From positions 62,001 through 126,000 of the forward strand of contig ONLL01000006.1 in the NCBI GenBank assembly GCA_900318685.1: 64,000 nt of DNA, read 5' to 3'. Origin of the DNA: an uncultured Prevotellaceae bacterium (lineage in GTDB: Bacteria; Bacteroidota; Bacteroidia; Bacteroidales; Bacteroidaceae). Under the pieces are notes generated by a model, which made no database searches, was not told the DNA's origin, and saw only the letters and a list, made by a program, of their open reading frames with translations. The position numbers and the translations under genes are program-made. How positions within the stretch are numbered: position 1 is the first letter of the stretch; each line of letters begins with the position of its first letter. This document shows, one piece after another, positions 9,401 through 18,222 of this stretch.

Positions 9401-11297
9401 GGACTGTCAGCAGAAAGCCCAGGACTGTGGCTACGAGAAGCAAGCCATTGTCAGTGCAGCACACAGCAAGGCCTGCAAGCAGTTGTATAACACCATCTGC
9501 CGGCTATGGCCCAAGACATGCAGCTTCAACCTTGGCGACGACCCTGCCCTGTCGATCCTCTCAAGCCGCATTGACGTTTGGATGCAGCACATGGAACGCT
9601 GCAGGGAGTGGACTCACTGGTGCATGCGAATGCCTGCGTTGAGAGAGCAGAAACTGAACTTTGCCATTCAGCACATGGAAGGTTCGCAGGTCACTGGAAA
9701 CGAGACTGCCGAGCGCATGTTGCGTGGTGCCTATAAGCGTCTGGCCTTGGACATCATCGATGCCGATCCCAGTCTGGCAATGTTCAACGGCATTCTCTTC
9801 GACGATGTGGTCAAACGATACCGCGAATTGTCGACTGAGTTCCAGCAGCTCACCAAGGAGATGCTCTATCACCAACTGGTGAAGCGTCTTCCCTGGAAAG
9901 CCGAAGACATCGTTGGCAACACTGAGCTGGCACAGCTCAAACGATGGTTGTCATCGGGAGGACGAGGAGTCACCATCCGTCGCATCATGGATCAGCTGCC
10001 CACGCTGCTGCCGCAACTCTGTCCATGCATGCTGATGAGCCCCATCTCGGTGGCTCAGTTCATCGATCTGAACCAGCCGCCTTTCGACCTTGTCATCTTC
10101 GACGAGGCCTCACAGATGCCTACCAGCGAGGCAGTGGGAGCCATCGCAAGAGGAAAGAACCTCATCGTGGTAGGCGACCCCAAGCAAATGCCTCCTACCA
10201 GTTTCTTCAATGTCAGCGCAGTAGACGAGACCGAAGCTGATGTGGACGACATGGAAAGCATACTCGACGACTGCATCACGCTCTCACTGCCTGAGCATTA
10301 CCTCTCCTGGCACTATCGCTCACGCCACGAGAGCCTCATCGCTTTCAGCAACTCACAATACTACGACGGACGGCTGCTCACCTTCCCCTCAGTCGATGAT
10401 CGAGAGTCAAAAGTGCGCTTCGTACCCGTGGAAGGAGTCTACGATCATGGGCGCACTCGCAGCAACCGTGCTGAGGCAGAGGCCATCGTCAAGGAGACTT
10501 TGCAACGCCTGCCCCAAGGAGCATCAATTGGCATCGTGGCATTCAGTAAAGTACAGCAGAACCTCATCGAGGACTTGCTGACCGACGAGCTGGCCAAGCA
10601 TCCCGAACTCGAAAAGATGGCCTATGATGCCAGCGAGCCCATCTTCGTGAAGAACCTGGAAAACGTGCAAGGCGACGAGCGCGACATCATCCTCTTCTCC
10701 ATCGGCTATGGCCCCGACAAGAGCGGGAAGGTGTCGATGAACTTCGGTCCGCTGAACAACCGTGGTGGCGAGCGCCGCCTGAACGTTGCCGTGAGTCGTG
10801 CCAGGAAGGAGATGGTGGTATTCTCCACCCTACAGCCTGAACAAGTAGACCTCAATCGCTCAAATGCCCGTGGCGTGGAGGGACTGAAGCGATTCCTCGA
10901 GTTCGCCAAGAGCGGACGTATGGCCATCACTCCTGGGCAGATAAAGGGCTCGCCACTTGCCGACAGCCTGGTAAACCTCCTTGCCGATGAACTGCGCAAA
11001 AAGGGATATCTGGTTGACACAAAGGTGGGCCGCAGCAAGTTCAAGATCGACCTGGCCATCGTCGATCCTGACAACCACGACAAGTACATACTGGGAATAC
11101 TCTGCGACGGCGAAAGCTATTATGACACTAAAACGGAACGTGACCGCGAGGTGGTGCAGCCCAGCGTGCTGAAAGGCCTGCAATGGAACCTCATCCGTGT
11201 CTGGACAATCGACTGGATGCTGAACCGTGAGAAGGTGCTGGAGCGCATTGACAATTATCTGCAGGAAATCACGAAACACAGTAAGGAGGCATCGTGA
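6465..11297 (+). CDS. Very large DUF4011 superfamily 1 helicase with N-terminal transglutaminase-like and C-terminal nuclease domains
   Basis: The 1,610-residue protein has, in order: a beta-rich N-terminal domain (about 15-130); a transglutaminase-like segment with Cys226 in KIGTCLDLSLLAASC and His252 in LLKGHAMVGCW; DUF4011 from about residue 378 (LQIWERKLLDFSMRNSLLNL); an SF1 helicase with Walker A GPPGTGKS (Lys697), Walker B FDEAS (Asp1213) and GDPKQMPP near 1238; a long insertion (about 740-1120); and a restriction-endonuclease-like C-terminus of the MTES_1575 type (KIDLAI with Asp1529, then GILCDGESYY). It probably unwinds and cuts DNA. Such architectures are known in defence-associated helicases, but the adjacent topB also fits a repair role. 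The ATG at 6480 is an alternative start. Confidence 0.85.
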   Translation: MKTKTMGDKANEPQILKVDYLPQLNYAMQLHGERCLRRIEIYNPSDEDWADVTISLSGELVESCEEHIELIPRKQAVRITQLHLMPDIDMLRKLTESVVTHFALTVSTGETAIHEQHYELRLLAFDEWTGGQTSPEILASFVTPNSEQLSPILVKAATLMEQLTGSAALDDYQTQDPNRVRAQVASIYAALCQQGLVYSAPPSSFEQTGQRVRLAPKVLEQKIGTCLDLSLLAASCLEACGLHPLILLLKGHAMVGCWLTNKYYQHTVGDDASLLLKSAADGINEMVLFESTSLTHTESISFETAVDQAEKRLLSKPDDFRMFIDVYRCRLEGIRPLPLKSDGTLQVDGLQHKETKDILDIAHQTTVNVSDANDETPADRLQIWERKLLDFSMRNSLLNLRITKKAVPFISFDLDVLEDQLQAGDSFELLSSPTKEKIQPDEGAYYLSRLHSIELEAVVTQALKQNQLYSYLNDNELPNAVKTLYRDSRTAMEENGADTLFLTLGMLKWYETEKSIMPRYAPLVMLPVRLVRKSAGSYVLRMREEETTFNTTLVEMLRQQFGLTFNGLLPLPKDNSGVDLRAIFSIVRAHIKEHARWDVVEEALLGLFSFSKFVMWNDIHSNSQLMRRNHIVDALLQKQFQRQPSSEEPLDVRKADRSLHPTAFALPVDVDSSQLEAVIESGLERSFILYGPPGTGKSQTITNIISNALYHGKRVLFVAEKMAALQVVQARMEKIGVAPFCLEMHSNKMTKSHLLHQLQAVLDLAQTKSSKEYAQKADDLMKCRQELLDYVEKLHQRRSCGLSLHDCITRYEALDGIDPLSPSSDFVKELTEEKLRTAEESLRQLDTVIQISGHPYGHPLLGLEINDASEKARQQLIDELPILRQQVEETLNTSNDKTLTFKGLQNHMGLIQAQESLLSLYTDQVLTLHPRQLSGEWQMIGQKWFLPRFFAKRSFVKKMRAFKADFQASDLPTLLADLEDCQQKAQDCGYEKQAIVSAAHSKACKQLYNTICRLWPKTCSFNLGDDPALSILSSRIDVWMQHMERCREWTHWCMRMPALREQKLNFAIQHMEGSQVTGNETAERMLRGAYKRLALDIIDADPSLAMFNGILFDDVVKRYRELSTEFQQLTKEMLYHQLVKRLPWKAEDIVGNTELAQLKRWLSSGGRGVTIRRIMDQLPTLLPQLCPCMLMSPISVAQFIDLNQPPFDLVIFDEASQMPTSEAVGAIARGKNLIVVGDPKQMPPTSFFNVSAVDETEADVDDMESILDDCITLSLPEHYLSWHYRSRHESLIAFSNSQYYDGRLLTFPSVDDRESKVRFVPVEGVYDHGRTRSNRAEAEAIVKETLQRLPQGASIGIVAFSKVQQNLIEDLLTDELAKHPELEKMAYDASEPIFVKNLENVQGDERDIILFSIGYGPDKSGKVSMNFGPLNNRGGERRLNVAVSRARKEMVVFSTLQPEQVDLNRSNARGVEGLKRFLEFAKSGRMAITPGQIKGSPLADSLVNLLADELRKKGYLVDTKVGRSKFKIDLAIVDPDNHDKYILGILCDGESYYDTKTERDREVVQPSVLKGLQWNLIRVWTIDWMLNREKVLERIDNYLQEITKHSKEAS

Positions 11298-12217
11298 GCA
11301 ACATTGTAATCATGATGACACTGTTTGTCATCGTACTTGTAGGCTTTGCTGCAGGCAAGCTGGGCTATATGGGAGGTGACTTCGACAAGCGTCTGTCGAA
11401 CATTGTCATCGACATCACGTGTCCTGCGCTGATTCTTTCATCAACGATGGGAGGCACACTGCCTGAGCGTCAGTTCATCCTGCCTTTGCTCAGCATCAGC
11501 CTACTCACCTATATCCTGTTGACTATCATTGCACTGGCTCTTCCCCGGTTTCTCACTCACAATAAAGACGAAGAGGGCATTGTGGGCTTCGCATTGATGT
11601 TCGGCAACGTGGGGTTCATAGGCTATCCTGTCGTGGCCTCTATCTTCGGACATCAGGCTGTATTCTATGCCGCCGTACTGAACGTGGTCAACACCTTTGC
11701 CGTCTTCACCGTCGGCACCATGCTGCTCCAAGGAAATGAAGTAAACAAAAGTGCTGCCTTCCGTCCGAAAGTGCTCTATAGCTCGCCCATGATGGCAGCT
11801 TATCTGGCCATGCTCATCGTAGCCTTTGGCATCGACGGAATACCGGCAGTCATCAGCCAGCCGCTGACCCTGATAGGCAACATTACCGTTCCTGCAGCAT
11901 TGCTGATTATCGGCTCGTCGATGTCGCAACTCTCTCTGAAGACCATGCTGGGCAGCCGAACGGTCTATGCCACTGCCGTTTTCCGTCTGGCAGTCATACC
12001 GCTGGGATTGTTCCTGCTTTTCTCGGTAATGGGGTTCAGCCCACTCGTGGTGAACATCAACACCGTGGTGATAGCGATGCCGGTAGCTACCTACAGCACT
12101 ATCCTCTGCCTGAAACTAGGACGAGATACGACTCTTATCACTGAAACGACATTCATCACTACCATATTATCAGTAGTGACAATACCGCTCATCGCATTGA
12201 TGTTCTCAAATCTTTAG
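11294..12217 (+). CDS. AEC family permease (auxin efflux carrier-like)
   Basis: About ten hydrophobic segments over 307 residues, with the family-typical N-terminal half (MMTLFVIVLVGFAAGKLGYM, then ITCPALILSSTMGG) and a mid-protein FGNVGFIGYP motif. Members export or import small organic anions; the substrate cannot be told from sequence. The start is a GTG that overlaps the upstream stop (GTGA) and is preceded by AAGGAGG at 11283-11289, a strong Shine-Dalgarno for this phylum, so translation is probably coupled to the helicase gene. The 3' end overlaps convergent dapA by 12 bases. Confidence 0.9.
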   Translation: MSNIVIMMTLFVIVLVGFAAGKLGYMGGDFDKRLSNIVIDITCPALILSSTMGGTLPERQFILPLLSISLLTYILLTIIALALPRFLTHNKDEEGIVGFALMFGNVGFIGYPVVASIFGHQAVFYAAVLNVVNTFAVFTVGTMLLQGNEVNKSAAFRPKVLYSSPMMAAYLAMLIVAFGIDGIPAVISQPLTLIGNITVPAALLIIGSSMSQLSLKTMLGSRTVYATAVFRLAVIPLGLFLLFSVMGFSPLVVNINTVVIAMPVATYSTILCLKLGRDTTLITETTFITTILSVVTIPLIALMFSNL

Positions 12218-13093
12218 TTCCTTCATGATCTCACTCATACGCTGGAGCGTGGAGATACGTGTGGGAACAAGAGGCAAACGAAGCACATTCTCGATGAAGC
12301 CCATCTCATGAAGCATGGCCTTCACTCCAGCTGGGTTGCCATCAACGAAAAGAAGGGAGAACAAATCGGTGAAACGATGATGGATCTTGCGTGCAGGCTC
12401 ATACTCGCCTCGCATCTGCAGACGAATCATCTTCGAGAACTCACGCGGCAGCGCATTGCCAATGACGGAGATAACACCCACTGCTCCACATGACACCATA
12501 GGGAAGGTAAGCGCATCGTCACCGGAGATGACGTCGAAGTCACGAGGTTTGTTCTTAATGATCTCATCCACCTGCTCCAGATTGCCGCTGGCCTCCTTGA
12601 TAGCCACGATATTCTGGCAGTCGCGAGCCAGACGGACGGTGGTCGCAGCCTGCAAGTTGACTCCTGTACGACCAGGAACATTATAAAGGACAACAGGCAA
12701 CTGAGTAGCGGCAGCTATCGCCTTAAAGTGTTGATACAAGCCTTCTTGTGAAGGTTTGTTATAGTAAGGGCACACACTTAGCACACCGTCGATGCCCTTG
12801 AAGTCGCCATTCTTCAGCTCCTGTACTACAGCAGCCGTATTATTGCCTCCACATCCCATTAGAATAGGGACCCGAGCCTGTACCTTCTCTACTACCAAGT
12901 CCTTGATAAGTTGTCGCTCAGAGGCCGTCAACGTCGGAGTCTCACCCGTCGTGGCGAGGATGCAGAAGAAATCGGCACCATTCTCCAACTGATATTCAAC
13001 CAAACGGAGCAAAGACTCGTAATCAACCTCTCCGTTCTGCTTAAATGGTGTCACCAAGGCTATTCCTAAGCCCTTGAATATGTTGTAAACCAT
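12206..13093 (-). CDS. dapA: 4-hydroxy-tetrahydrodipicolinate synthase
   Basis: DapA condenses pyruvate with aspartate semialdehyde, the first committed step to lysine and diaminopimelate. The 295-residue protein shows the pyruvate-binding ATTGETPTL motif, the VLYNVPGRTG loop and the Schiff-base lysine in NIVAIKEASGNL. The ATG at 13093 (MVYNIFKGLG) fits the family start; the frame extends 21 codons further upstream without homology. A -7 box lies 33 bases upstream. Transcription converges on the AEC gene. Confidence 0.96.
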   Translation of the reverse strand: MVYNIFKGLGIALVTPFKQNGEVDYESLLRLVEYQLENGADFFCILATTGETPTLTASERQLIKDLVVEKVQARVPILMGCGGNNTAAVVQELKNGDFKGIDGVLSVCPYYNKPSQEGLYQHFKAIAAATQLPVVLYNVPGRTGVNLQAATTVRLARDCQNIVAIKEASGNLEQVDEIIKNKPRDFDVISGDDALTFPMVSCGAVGVISVIGNALPREFSKMIRLQMRGEYEPARKIHHRFTDLFSLLFVDGNPAGVKAMLHEMGFIENVLRLPLVPTRISTLQRMSEIMKELKI

Positions 13094-13126
13094 AGATAAA
13101 AATGCACATTTGCCTAATTTCGAGTG

Positions 13127-13134
13127 CAAAGTTA
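13127..13134 (-). promoter_or_regulatory. -7 box for dapA
   Basis: TAACTTTG on the minus strand, 33 bases before the dapA ATG. No clear TTTG is seen at -33; the region there is T-rich. Confidence 0.5.
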
Positions 13135-13177
13135 CAAAAAAAAAGCCATTCATCATTCATATTTCACAAATATTTCG

Positions 13178-13185
13178 TATCTTTG
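13178..13185 (+). promoter_or_regulatory. -7 box for the secreted phosphatase gene
   Basis: TATCTTTG 23 bases before the ATG at 13209, divergent from the dapA promoter. The -33 element is weak. Confidence 0.5.
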
Positions 13186-13208
13186 CACCATAAATACTCT
13201 GACCTAAT

Positions 13209-14285
13209 ATGAAAAAGACCCTTTCACTCATCATGCTCATGCTCCTCATTGGAGTATGCAGCTCCCATGCACAGGACAAGCGCTACCAGTTGTATGGCGT
13301 GGGATTCTACAACCTCGAGAACCTGTTTGACACTTGTCACGACGAAGGTCACAACGACTACGAGTACCTGCCCGACGGAACCAACAAGTGGACTGGTCTG
13401 AAGTATACGCACAAGTTGCGCAATATGGCTCGCGTGCTGGCAGAAATGGGCACCGACCGCATTCCCATAGGCTGTGCCTTCATCGGAGTGAGTGAGGTAG
13501 AGAACGCCAAATGCCTCACCGACCTCTGTAATCAAGAGCCACTGAAAGCACGCAATATGCAGTTCGTGCATATCGAGGGGCCTGACCAGCGAGGCGTCGA
13601 CTGCGCCCTGATCTACAATCCGCAGCTCTTCCAGGTACGTGACGTCAAGCTCTATCCTTATATCTATGTGAAGCCAGAAGACTCGCTGCGAGCCACTCGT
13701 GGTTTCCTCACTGTCAGCGGCACGATGGCCGGCGAGCATGTTGCCGTCATCGTCAACCACCTGCCTTCACGTTTTGCCGGCTCCTTCTACCGTGAGGAGG
13801 GCGGACGGCAGATCTTCGAAGTTAAGCAAAAACTGCTGGCAGAAGACCCCAATGTGAAGATCTTTATCATGGGCGACATGAACGACGACCCACAAGACAA
13901 GTCGATGGCTGAAGCTCTGGGAGCTCGTCGCAAGATGAAAAAGGTGGAGGAAGGCGGGCTGTGGAATCCCTGGTGGGATGTCCTCGCTTCAGGCACTGGC
14001 ACCCTGCAGTATGACGGTGGCTGGAACCTCTTCGACCAGATTATCCTTTCGCGCTCTCTGCTCGACCTCAAGCACATGAAGGACGGCAAGGATGTGGAAC
14101 TCAGCAAGATTGACTGCTCCACCCTGAAATACTACCGTCATCAGATATTCCGCCGTGACTATCTGTTCCAGCGTGAAGGCAGATACAAAGGCAACACCTT
14201 GCGCACACATGCCGGCGGAGCATGGCTCGACGGCTATAGCGACCACCTGCCAACCGTGGTCTATGTAGTCAAGGAAGCAAAATAA
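13209..14285 (+). CDS. Secreted endonuclease/exonuclease/phosphatase family protein
   Basis: The 358-residue protein has a signal peptide (MKKTLSLIMLMLLIGVCSSHA) and the metal-dependent phosphodiesterase fold of the EEP superfamily: GFYNLENLFDT for the first metal ligand, a central IMGDMNDDPQDKS and the closing YSDHLPTVVYV with the catalytic Asp-His pair. In Bacteroidota these periplasmic or surface proteins act on nucleic acids or phosphodiesters; the substrate is unknown. udk follows after 24 bases and may be cotranscribed, which would link nucleotide scavenging outside to nucleoside salvage inside. Confidence 0.88.
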   Translation: MKKTLSLIMLMLLIGVCSSHAQDKRYQLYGVGFYNLENLFDTCHDEGHNDYEYLPDGTNKWTGLKYTHKLRNMARVLAEMGTDRIPIGCAFIGVSEVENAKCLTDLCNQEPLKARNMQFVHIEGPDQRGVDCALIYNPQLFQVRDVKLYPYIYVKPEDSLRATRGFLTVSGTMAGEHVAVIVNHLPSRFAGSFYREEGGRQIFEVKQKLLAEDPNVKIFIMGDMNDDPQDKSMAEALGARRKMKKVEEGGLWNPWWDVLASGTGTLQYDGGWNLFDQIILSRSLLDLKHMKDGKDVELSKIDCSTLKYYRHQIFRRDYLFQREGRYKGNTLRTHAGGAWLDGYSDHLPTVVYVVKEAK

Positions 14286-14309
14286 ACAAACCTCAAACCA
14301 TTTATATCA

Positions 14310-14924
14310 ATGACCATCATAGGAATAGCAGGCGGGACGGGTTCTGGAAAGACCACAGTTGTCAAGCATATCGCACAGGCTCTTCCGCCGCATTGCGTAG
14401 CTGTTGTCCCCCTTGACTCATACTACAACGATACCACCAACCTCACACCCGAGGAACGAAAGGCCATCAACTTCGACCATCCTGATGCTTTCGACTGGAA
14501 ACTGTTAAGCGAGCAGATACGTATGCTGAAGAATGGCGAGGCTATCGAACAGCCCACCTACTCATACATCGAGAGCAACCGTCTGAAAGAGACCATCCAC
14601 GTCGAGCCCAAGCCCGTCATCATCATTGAGGGCATTATGACCCTTCATTACAAGCGGCTACGCGACATGATGGATCTGAAGATCTTTGTAGATACTGATA
14701 GCGACGTACGTCTCATACGAAACATACGCCGCGATGTAGTGGAGCGAGGACGTACTGTTGACATGGTGCTTGACCGCTATGAAAAGGTGCTCAAGCCCAT
14801 GCACGAGCAGTTCATCGAGCCTACCAAGAAGTTTGCCGACCTCATTATTCCCTGGGGTGGCGAGAACAAGACGGGCATCCATATCCTCAAGACATATATT
14901 GAGGGAATCGTCACGGGAGTATAG
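14310..14924 (+). CDS. udk: Uridine kinase
   Basis: Phosphorylates uridine and cytidine to UMP and CMP in pyrimidine salvage. The Walker A motif is GIAGGTGSGKTTVV; DSYYND follows with the base-specificity region, and NFDHPDAFDW is a family signature. The 204-residue length is normal. It follows the secreted phosphatase closely and converges on the GH9 gene 21 bases away. Confidence 0.95.
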   Translation: MTIIGIAGGTGSGKTTVVKHIAQALPPHCVAVVPLDSYYNDTTNLTPEERKAINFDHPDAFDWKLLSEQIRMLKNGEAIEQPTYSYIESNRLKETIHVEPKPVIIIEGIMTLHYKRLRDMMDLKIFVDTDSDVRLIRNIRRDVVERGRTVDMVLDRYEKVLKPMHEQFIEPTKKFADLIIPWGGENKTGIHILKTYIEGIVTGV

Positions 14925-14945
14925 ACAGCCCGTCTATTTGAAGTA

Positions 14946-16664
14946 CTATTTACTGACTGCTTCAAGCCAGCCCAGAAGAGCCACCAACGACGCATTCCAG
15001 TTGATGGCAATCTCGTTGCTGGCATAGGACTGCATTGCGTCAATATAGGATTCGTCGGGCTGGTTTGAAGGGTAGGTAAGATTGCCGTCGGCCTTGTCCT
15101 GCTGGCCTGGATTGGGGCCACCTGCCAAGAGTCCGGGGAAGGGAGCATCGATGCCGTCAGCCTCGCTGATACGATGATGAGGATGTTGTGGGCTCAGCGA
15201 ACCAAACCCAGTAACGAAGCAGTAGCCTGTGGCATTTCTGCCAAGTACGTAGTCGGCATTCTGCTGTGCTGCCGTCAGATATTGTTGCTGACCTGTCAGG
15301 CGATGAGCATAAAGCAAGGCAACACCATTAGCACCAAAGGCCTCGGCCAGGCATCCCCAGCCAAAGTCACGGCGGCTGTTGCCACAAGGTGTTTGGAACG
15401 AAGAAGCAGACGTAGTGGCTACAAGGCTGTCGCAATAGTTCAGAAGCTGTGTCTTCAAGACATCCTGCATCTTCGACGGATGACTCAGGCAGTCGAAAGT
15501 GCCGAGCGAAGCAACGTTGCCCCACGTAGGAGCTGAGAACCGCTGCGGCTGGTGTTGCTCTGCAAGATTGGCAAACAGCGGGTCTTCTGTGAGCAGATAG
15601 AGTTCGGTAGCTGCCCAGAAGAGCTCATCGGAGGTGTTGAAATCGCCATAGGCTCCCGTAGAGACTGCAGGCTTAAACTGCTGACTCATACGCTCCTGCT
15701 GGTAGAGCACACGCGGATTGCGCTCTGCCCATCCATAGGCAGCAAGAGCAGCATTGGCAGCCTGTCGCGAGAAATCGGGATAGTCAGTATTTCCTTTGAA
15801 GATGCGGGCAGCCTGAGCCATCACAGCTGCGAAATCGAGCGTTGCTGTCGTGGTTTTCTGTACTACATAGCGCTGCTGATGGCAGTCTTTAGGCATGACG
15901 AAACCTTCGAAGTTGGGCGTGGTGAGCTTATGGTATACACCTCCGTCATAGGGATCCTGCATCGTCAGCATCCAGGCGAGATTGTAGTAAAGCTCGTCGA
16001 GGATGTCAGCAGTACGGTTGCTGCTTTCCGGGATATTGACGCTGAGTCCGTCATAGTACTTGCGGTTCTGTTCATAGCTGCAAAGCATGATACCAACGGA
16101 AAAGGCAGAGTTGACTATGTACTTGTTGTAGTCGCCTGCATCGTACCATCCTCCTGGCGAGGAAATCACGCTACCGGCAGGTCGGCCGACGGACGCTGCA
16201 GAGGGATGAATAAGCACTTGGGTATCAGGATGTCCAAGCGGACGGGCATAGTTACCGGCATAGCGCTGTTCGATAGGCATACCCGACCGAATAAGGTAGA
16301 AAGCCTTAAGAGTAGCTTCCGTAACGTTGTGAAGGGCGTCAGCAGCGATAGTAAAGCTTGCCGAATGACTGCCACAGCGGATAGTATAGGTGCCTGGCTG
16401 CGTCAGCGACGAGAAATCAATCACCGTGCGCTCTTTCTTTGACCAAGGAGAGACGGCGGTTCGCAGCAAGCGTGGTTTGACAGCCTTCTTCCCGGTGGCA
16501 TCACTGACAATAGACACTTTGCCCGCTTTGACTTTACCTTCTATGACTGCGGTTTTCTCCTGATGGGGATACATGCCCACCTGATTCACTCGGATCTGTG
16601 AAGGAAGGGCCACAGGAATGGCGATGATTGCGCCCAGTAGACAATAGCGTAGTTTGGTTCTCAT
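14946..16664 (-). CDS. Glycoside hydrolase family 9 endoglucanase with N-terminal Ig-like domain
   Basis: A secreted enzyme cleaving beta-1,4-glucans. Residues 1-22 are a signal peptide. An Ig-like CelD_N domain (about 23-108, starting IRVNQVGMYPHQEK) precedes the catalytic barrel. GGWYDAGDYNKYIVNSAF holds the nucleophile-activating aspartates Asp175 and Asp178. YVLGRNATGYCFVTGFGS with the downstream HPHHR is the GH9 histidine signature, and Glu551 in SNEIAINWN is the likely catalytic acid. The 572-residue length is normal. It lies 95 bases after two GH43 genes in the same direction, with a hairpin in between, so it may be a partly uncoupled last gene of that unit. Confidence 0.93.
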   Translation of the reverse strand: MRTKLRYCLLGAIIAIPVALPSQIRVNQVGMYPHQEKTAVIEGKVKAGKVSIVSDATGKKAVKPRLLRTAVSPWSKKERTVIDFSSLTQPGTYTIRCGSHSASFTIAADALHNVTEATLKAFYLIRSGMPIEQRYAGNYARPLGHPDTQVLIHPSAASVGRPAGSVISSPGGWYDAGDYNKYIVNSAFSVGIMLCSYEQNRKYYDGLSVNIPESSNRTADILDELYYNLAWMLTMQDPYDGGVYHKLTTPNFEGFVMPKDCHQQRYVVQKTTTATLDFAAVMAQAARIFKGNTDYPDFSRQAANAALAAYGWAERNPRVLYQQERMSQQFKPAVSTGAYGDFNTSDELFWAATELYLLTEDPLFANLAEQHQPQRFSAPTWGNVASLGTFDCLSHPSKMQDVLKTQLLNYCDSLVATTSASSFQTPCGNSRRDFGWGCLAEAFGANGVALLYAHRLTGQQQYLTAAQQNADYVLGRNATGYCFVTGFGSLSPQHPHHRISEADGIDAPFPGLLAGGPNPGQQDKADGNLTYPSNQPDESYIDAMQSYASNEIAINWNASLVALLGWLEAVSK

Positions 16665-16701
16665 GTTAATTCCAGGTAAAACGATGAATAATAGGTTAGT
16701 T

Positions 16702-16739
16702 TGACTCCCCTACCCCTATAGAGGCTGGCAGGGGAGTCA
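16702..16739. repeat. Hairpin between GH43 and GH9 genes, possible degenerate palindromic repeat
   Basis: The arms TGACTCCCCT (16702-16711) and AGGGGAGTCA (16730-16739) pair perfectly around an 18-base loop. The left arm matches the ACTCCCCT start of the palindromic repeat family. It may weaken readthrough into the GH9 gene. The loop shares a 13-base string with the hairpin at 61.7 kb. Confidence 0.6.
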
Positions 16740-16759
16740 TAAAGAATGGTAGCGTTAAA

Positions 16760-18220
16760 TCAATGATTGCGGAAGTTCCACTTCGAGTTATCACTCTTGA
16801 AGTCGTACTCAGCCAACGTCGGTGTGCTGTCGCCTGCGGAATAGAGACAGTACTTCTTGTTGAGGCCTTCCTGTCCGGGAATGACCTTCGGCATGATGCG
16901 GAATGTACCGTCAATGAGCTGCTCAATGCGCCAGAGCTGATCGTCGTCACCTGTATAGGCTGGAACGGTAGTTACTTCCTTGTCGGCAGTAGCGGCGAGT
17001 GCACGCTCTGTACCTTCGATCACGATCTTGAAGTATGGGCCACCAAGGTAGCCACCCTTACCCTCAGCGGGAGTAATGGTCCAGCGCTGGTGGGGACGGA
17101 ACATATAGTCGCCGATACGAGCAGGAATATTACCTTCGGGCCAAGTTCCGATTACATCAGCCAATGTCTGATTAGCTACAGGCTGGGGAGGAGCCGCATT
17201 CTGCTGGGGTCTTCCGAAGCCGCCGAATCCACCACGAGCCACGTTCATACGCACGAAGTCAACTGCCAGCTCAAGGGCATAGCCACGACGCTCACTCTCA
17301 ATCTCAAAGGTACCACCCTTGAACTGATCGCCACCTACGGGCCAACCGTTCTTCCAAAGCAGCGGACGGATGGCCAATGTTGAACGTCCACCCATGTCGA
17401 AATCAGCCTCCCAATGGAACGACATCACCTCAACACCCTCGTCGATGATGGTACGTCCGAAATGTCCGGCACCCGTCTTACGGTCGCCTGCGGCAATCAC
17501 CATCTTACCTCCTCCGTGATACATGTCGCGTCCCACATTATCTATATAGGGACCCTCGACGCTCTTCGAACGGCCTACCACAATGTTATAGGTAGAGTTC
17601 ACACCGTCGCAGCAGGTGCCGTGAGTACCAAGCAGATAGTACCAGCCATCATTGTAGATGAGGTCGGAAGCCTCACAGTCGATAGCGATATCCTTCTCCT
17701 TGTTGCCGCTCTTGCGGAAGCCGGTTGTAGGATCGAGCTCAATCAAGCGGATGGTGCCGAAATATGTGCCGTAGCTCACCCACAGACGTCCTGTGGTGGG
17801 ATCAAGCATGATACCCGGGTCGATGGCATCCTGATCTTCCAAGCCATCGGAGAAACACACCTCGACAGCCTCAGACCATTTGAAGTCGGGTGACTTGGGA
17901 TCGAGGGTCTTATTCCACATCGTGAGGATACGTCCAGCATGACCGCCACCGAGGCCACCGCCTGTCGCACCATAGATGCAGAGGTAACGGTCACCTATCT
18001 TAATCATGTCGGGAGCAGCACCGCCTCCAGGACGCTCGGCACCGCCATTCCAGGTCCAGCCGTCTTCAGAGATAATGCCTCCACCTCCCGTACCGAAGGT
18101 ATAGTATTTGCCCTCGCACTCGGCGATGGTCGAGGGATCGTGGATAAAGGGTGCGCCAATCTGCGCGTTTGCGGCTGAGGCAAGCGTCATTGCCGCAAGG
18201 ATGCTATATATTCTTTTCAT
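16760..18220 (-). CDS. Glycoside hydrolase family 43, arabinanase-like, secreted
   Basis: The 486-residue protein has a signal peptide (MKRIYSILAAMTLASAANA) and a five-bladed GH43 domain. Likely catalytic residues: Asp28 in FIHDPSTI (base), the aspartate in AIDPGIMLDPTTG, and the glutamate in DCEASDLIYNDGWYYLLGTHG (acid). The closing region matches endo-1,5-alpha-L-arabinanase-like members (YHGGGKMVIAAGDRKTGAGH). A C-terminal beta domain (about 350-486) may be a binding module. Start and stop are separated from the upstream GH43 by two bases, so both are translated from one message. The exact linkage is not readable from sequence. Confidence 0.88.
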   Translation of the reverse strand: MKRIYSILAAMTLASAANAQIGAPFIHDPSTIAECEGKYYTFGTGGGGIISEDGWTWNGGAERPGGGAAPDMIKIGDRYLCIYGATGGGLGGGHAGRILTMWNKTLDPKSPDFKWSEAVEVCFSDGLEDQDAIDPGIMLDPTTGRLWVSYGTYFGTIRLIELDPTTGFRKSGNKEKDIAIDCEASDLIYNDGWYYLLGTHGTCCDGVNSTYNIVVGRSKSVEGPYIDNVGRDMYHGGGKMVIAAGDRKTGAGHFGRTIIDEGVEVMSFHWEADFDMGGRSTLAIRPLLWKNGWPVGGDQFKGGTFEIESERRGYALELAVDFVRMNVARGGFGGFGRPQQNAAPPQPVANQTLADVIGTWPEGNIPARIGDYMFRPHQRWTITPAEGKGGYLGGPYFKIVIEGTERALAATADKEVTTVPAYTGDDDQLWRIEQLIDGTFRIMPKVIPGQEGLNKKYCLYSAGDSTPTLAEYDFKSDNSKWNFRNH

Positions 18221-18222
18221 CT

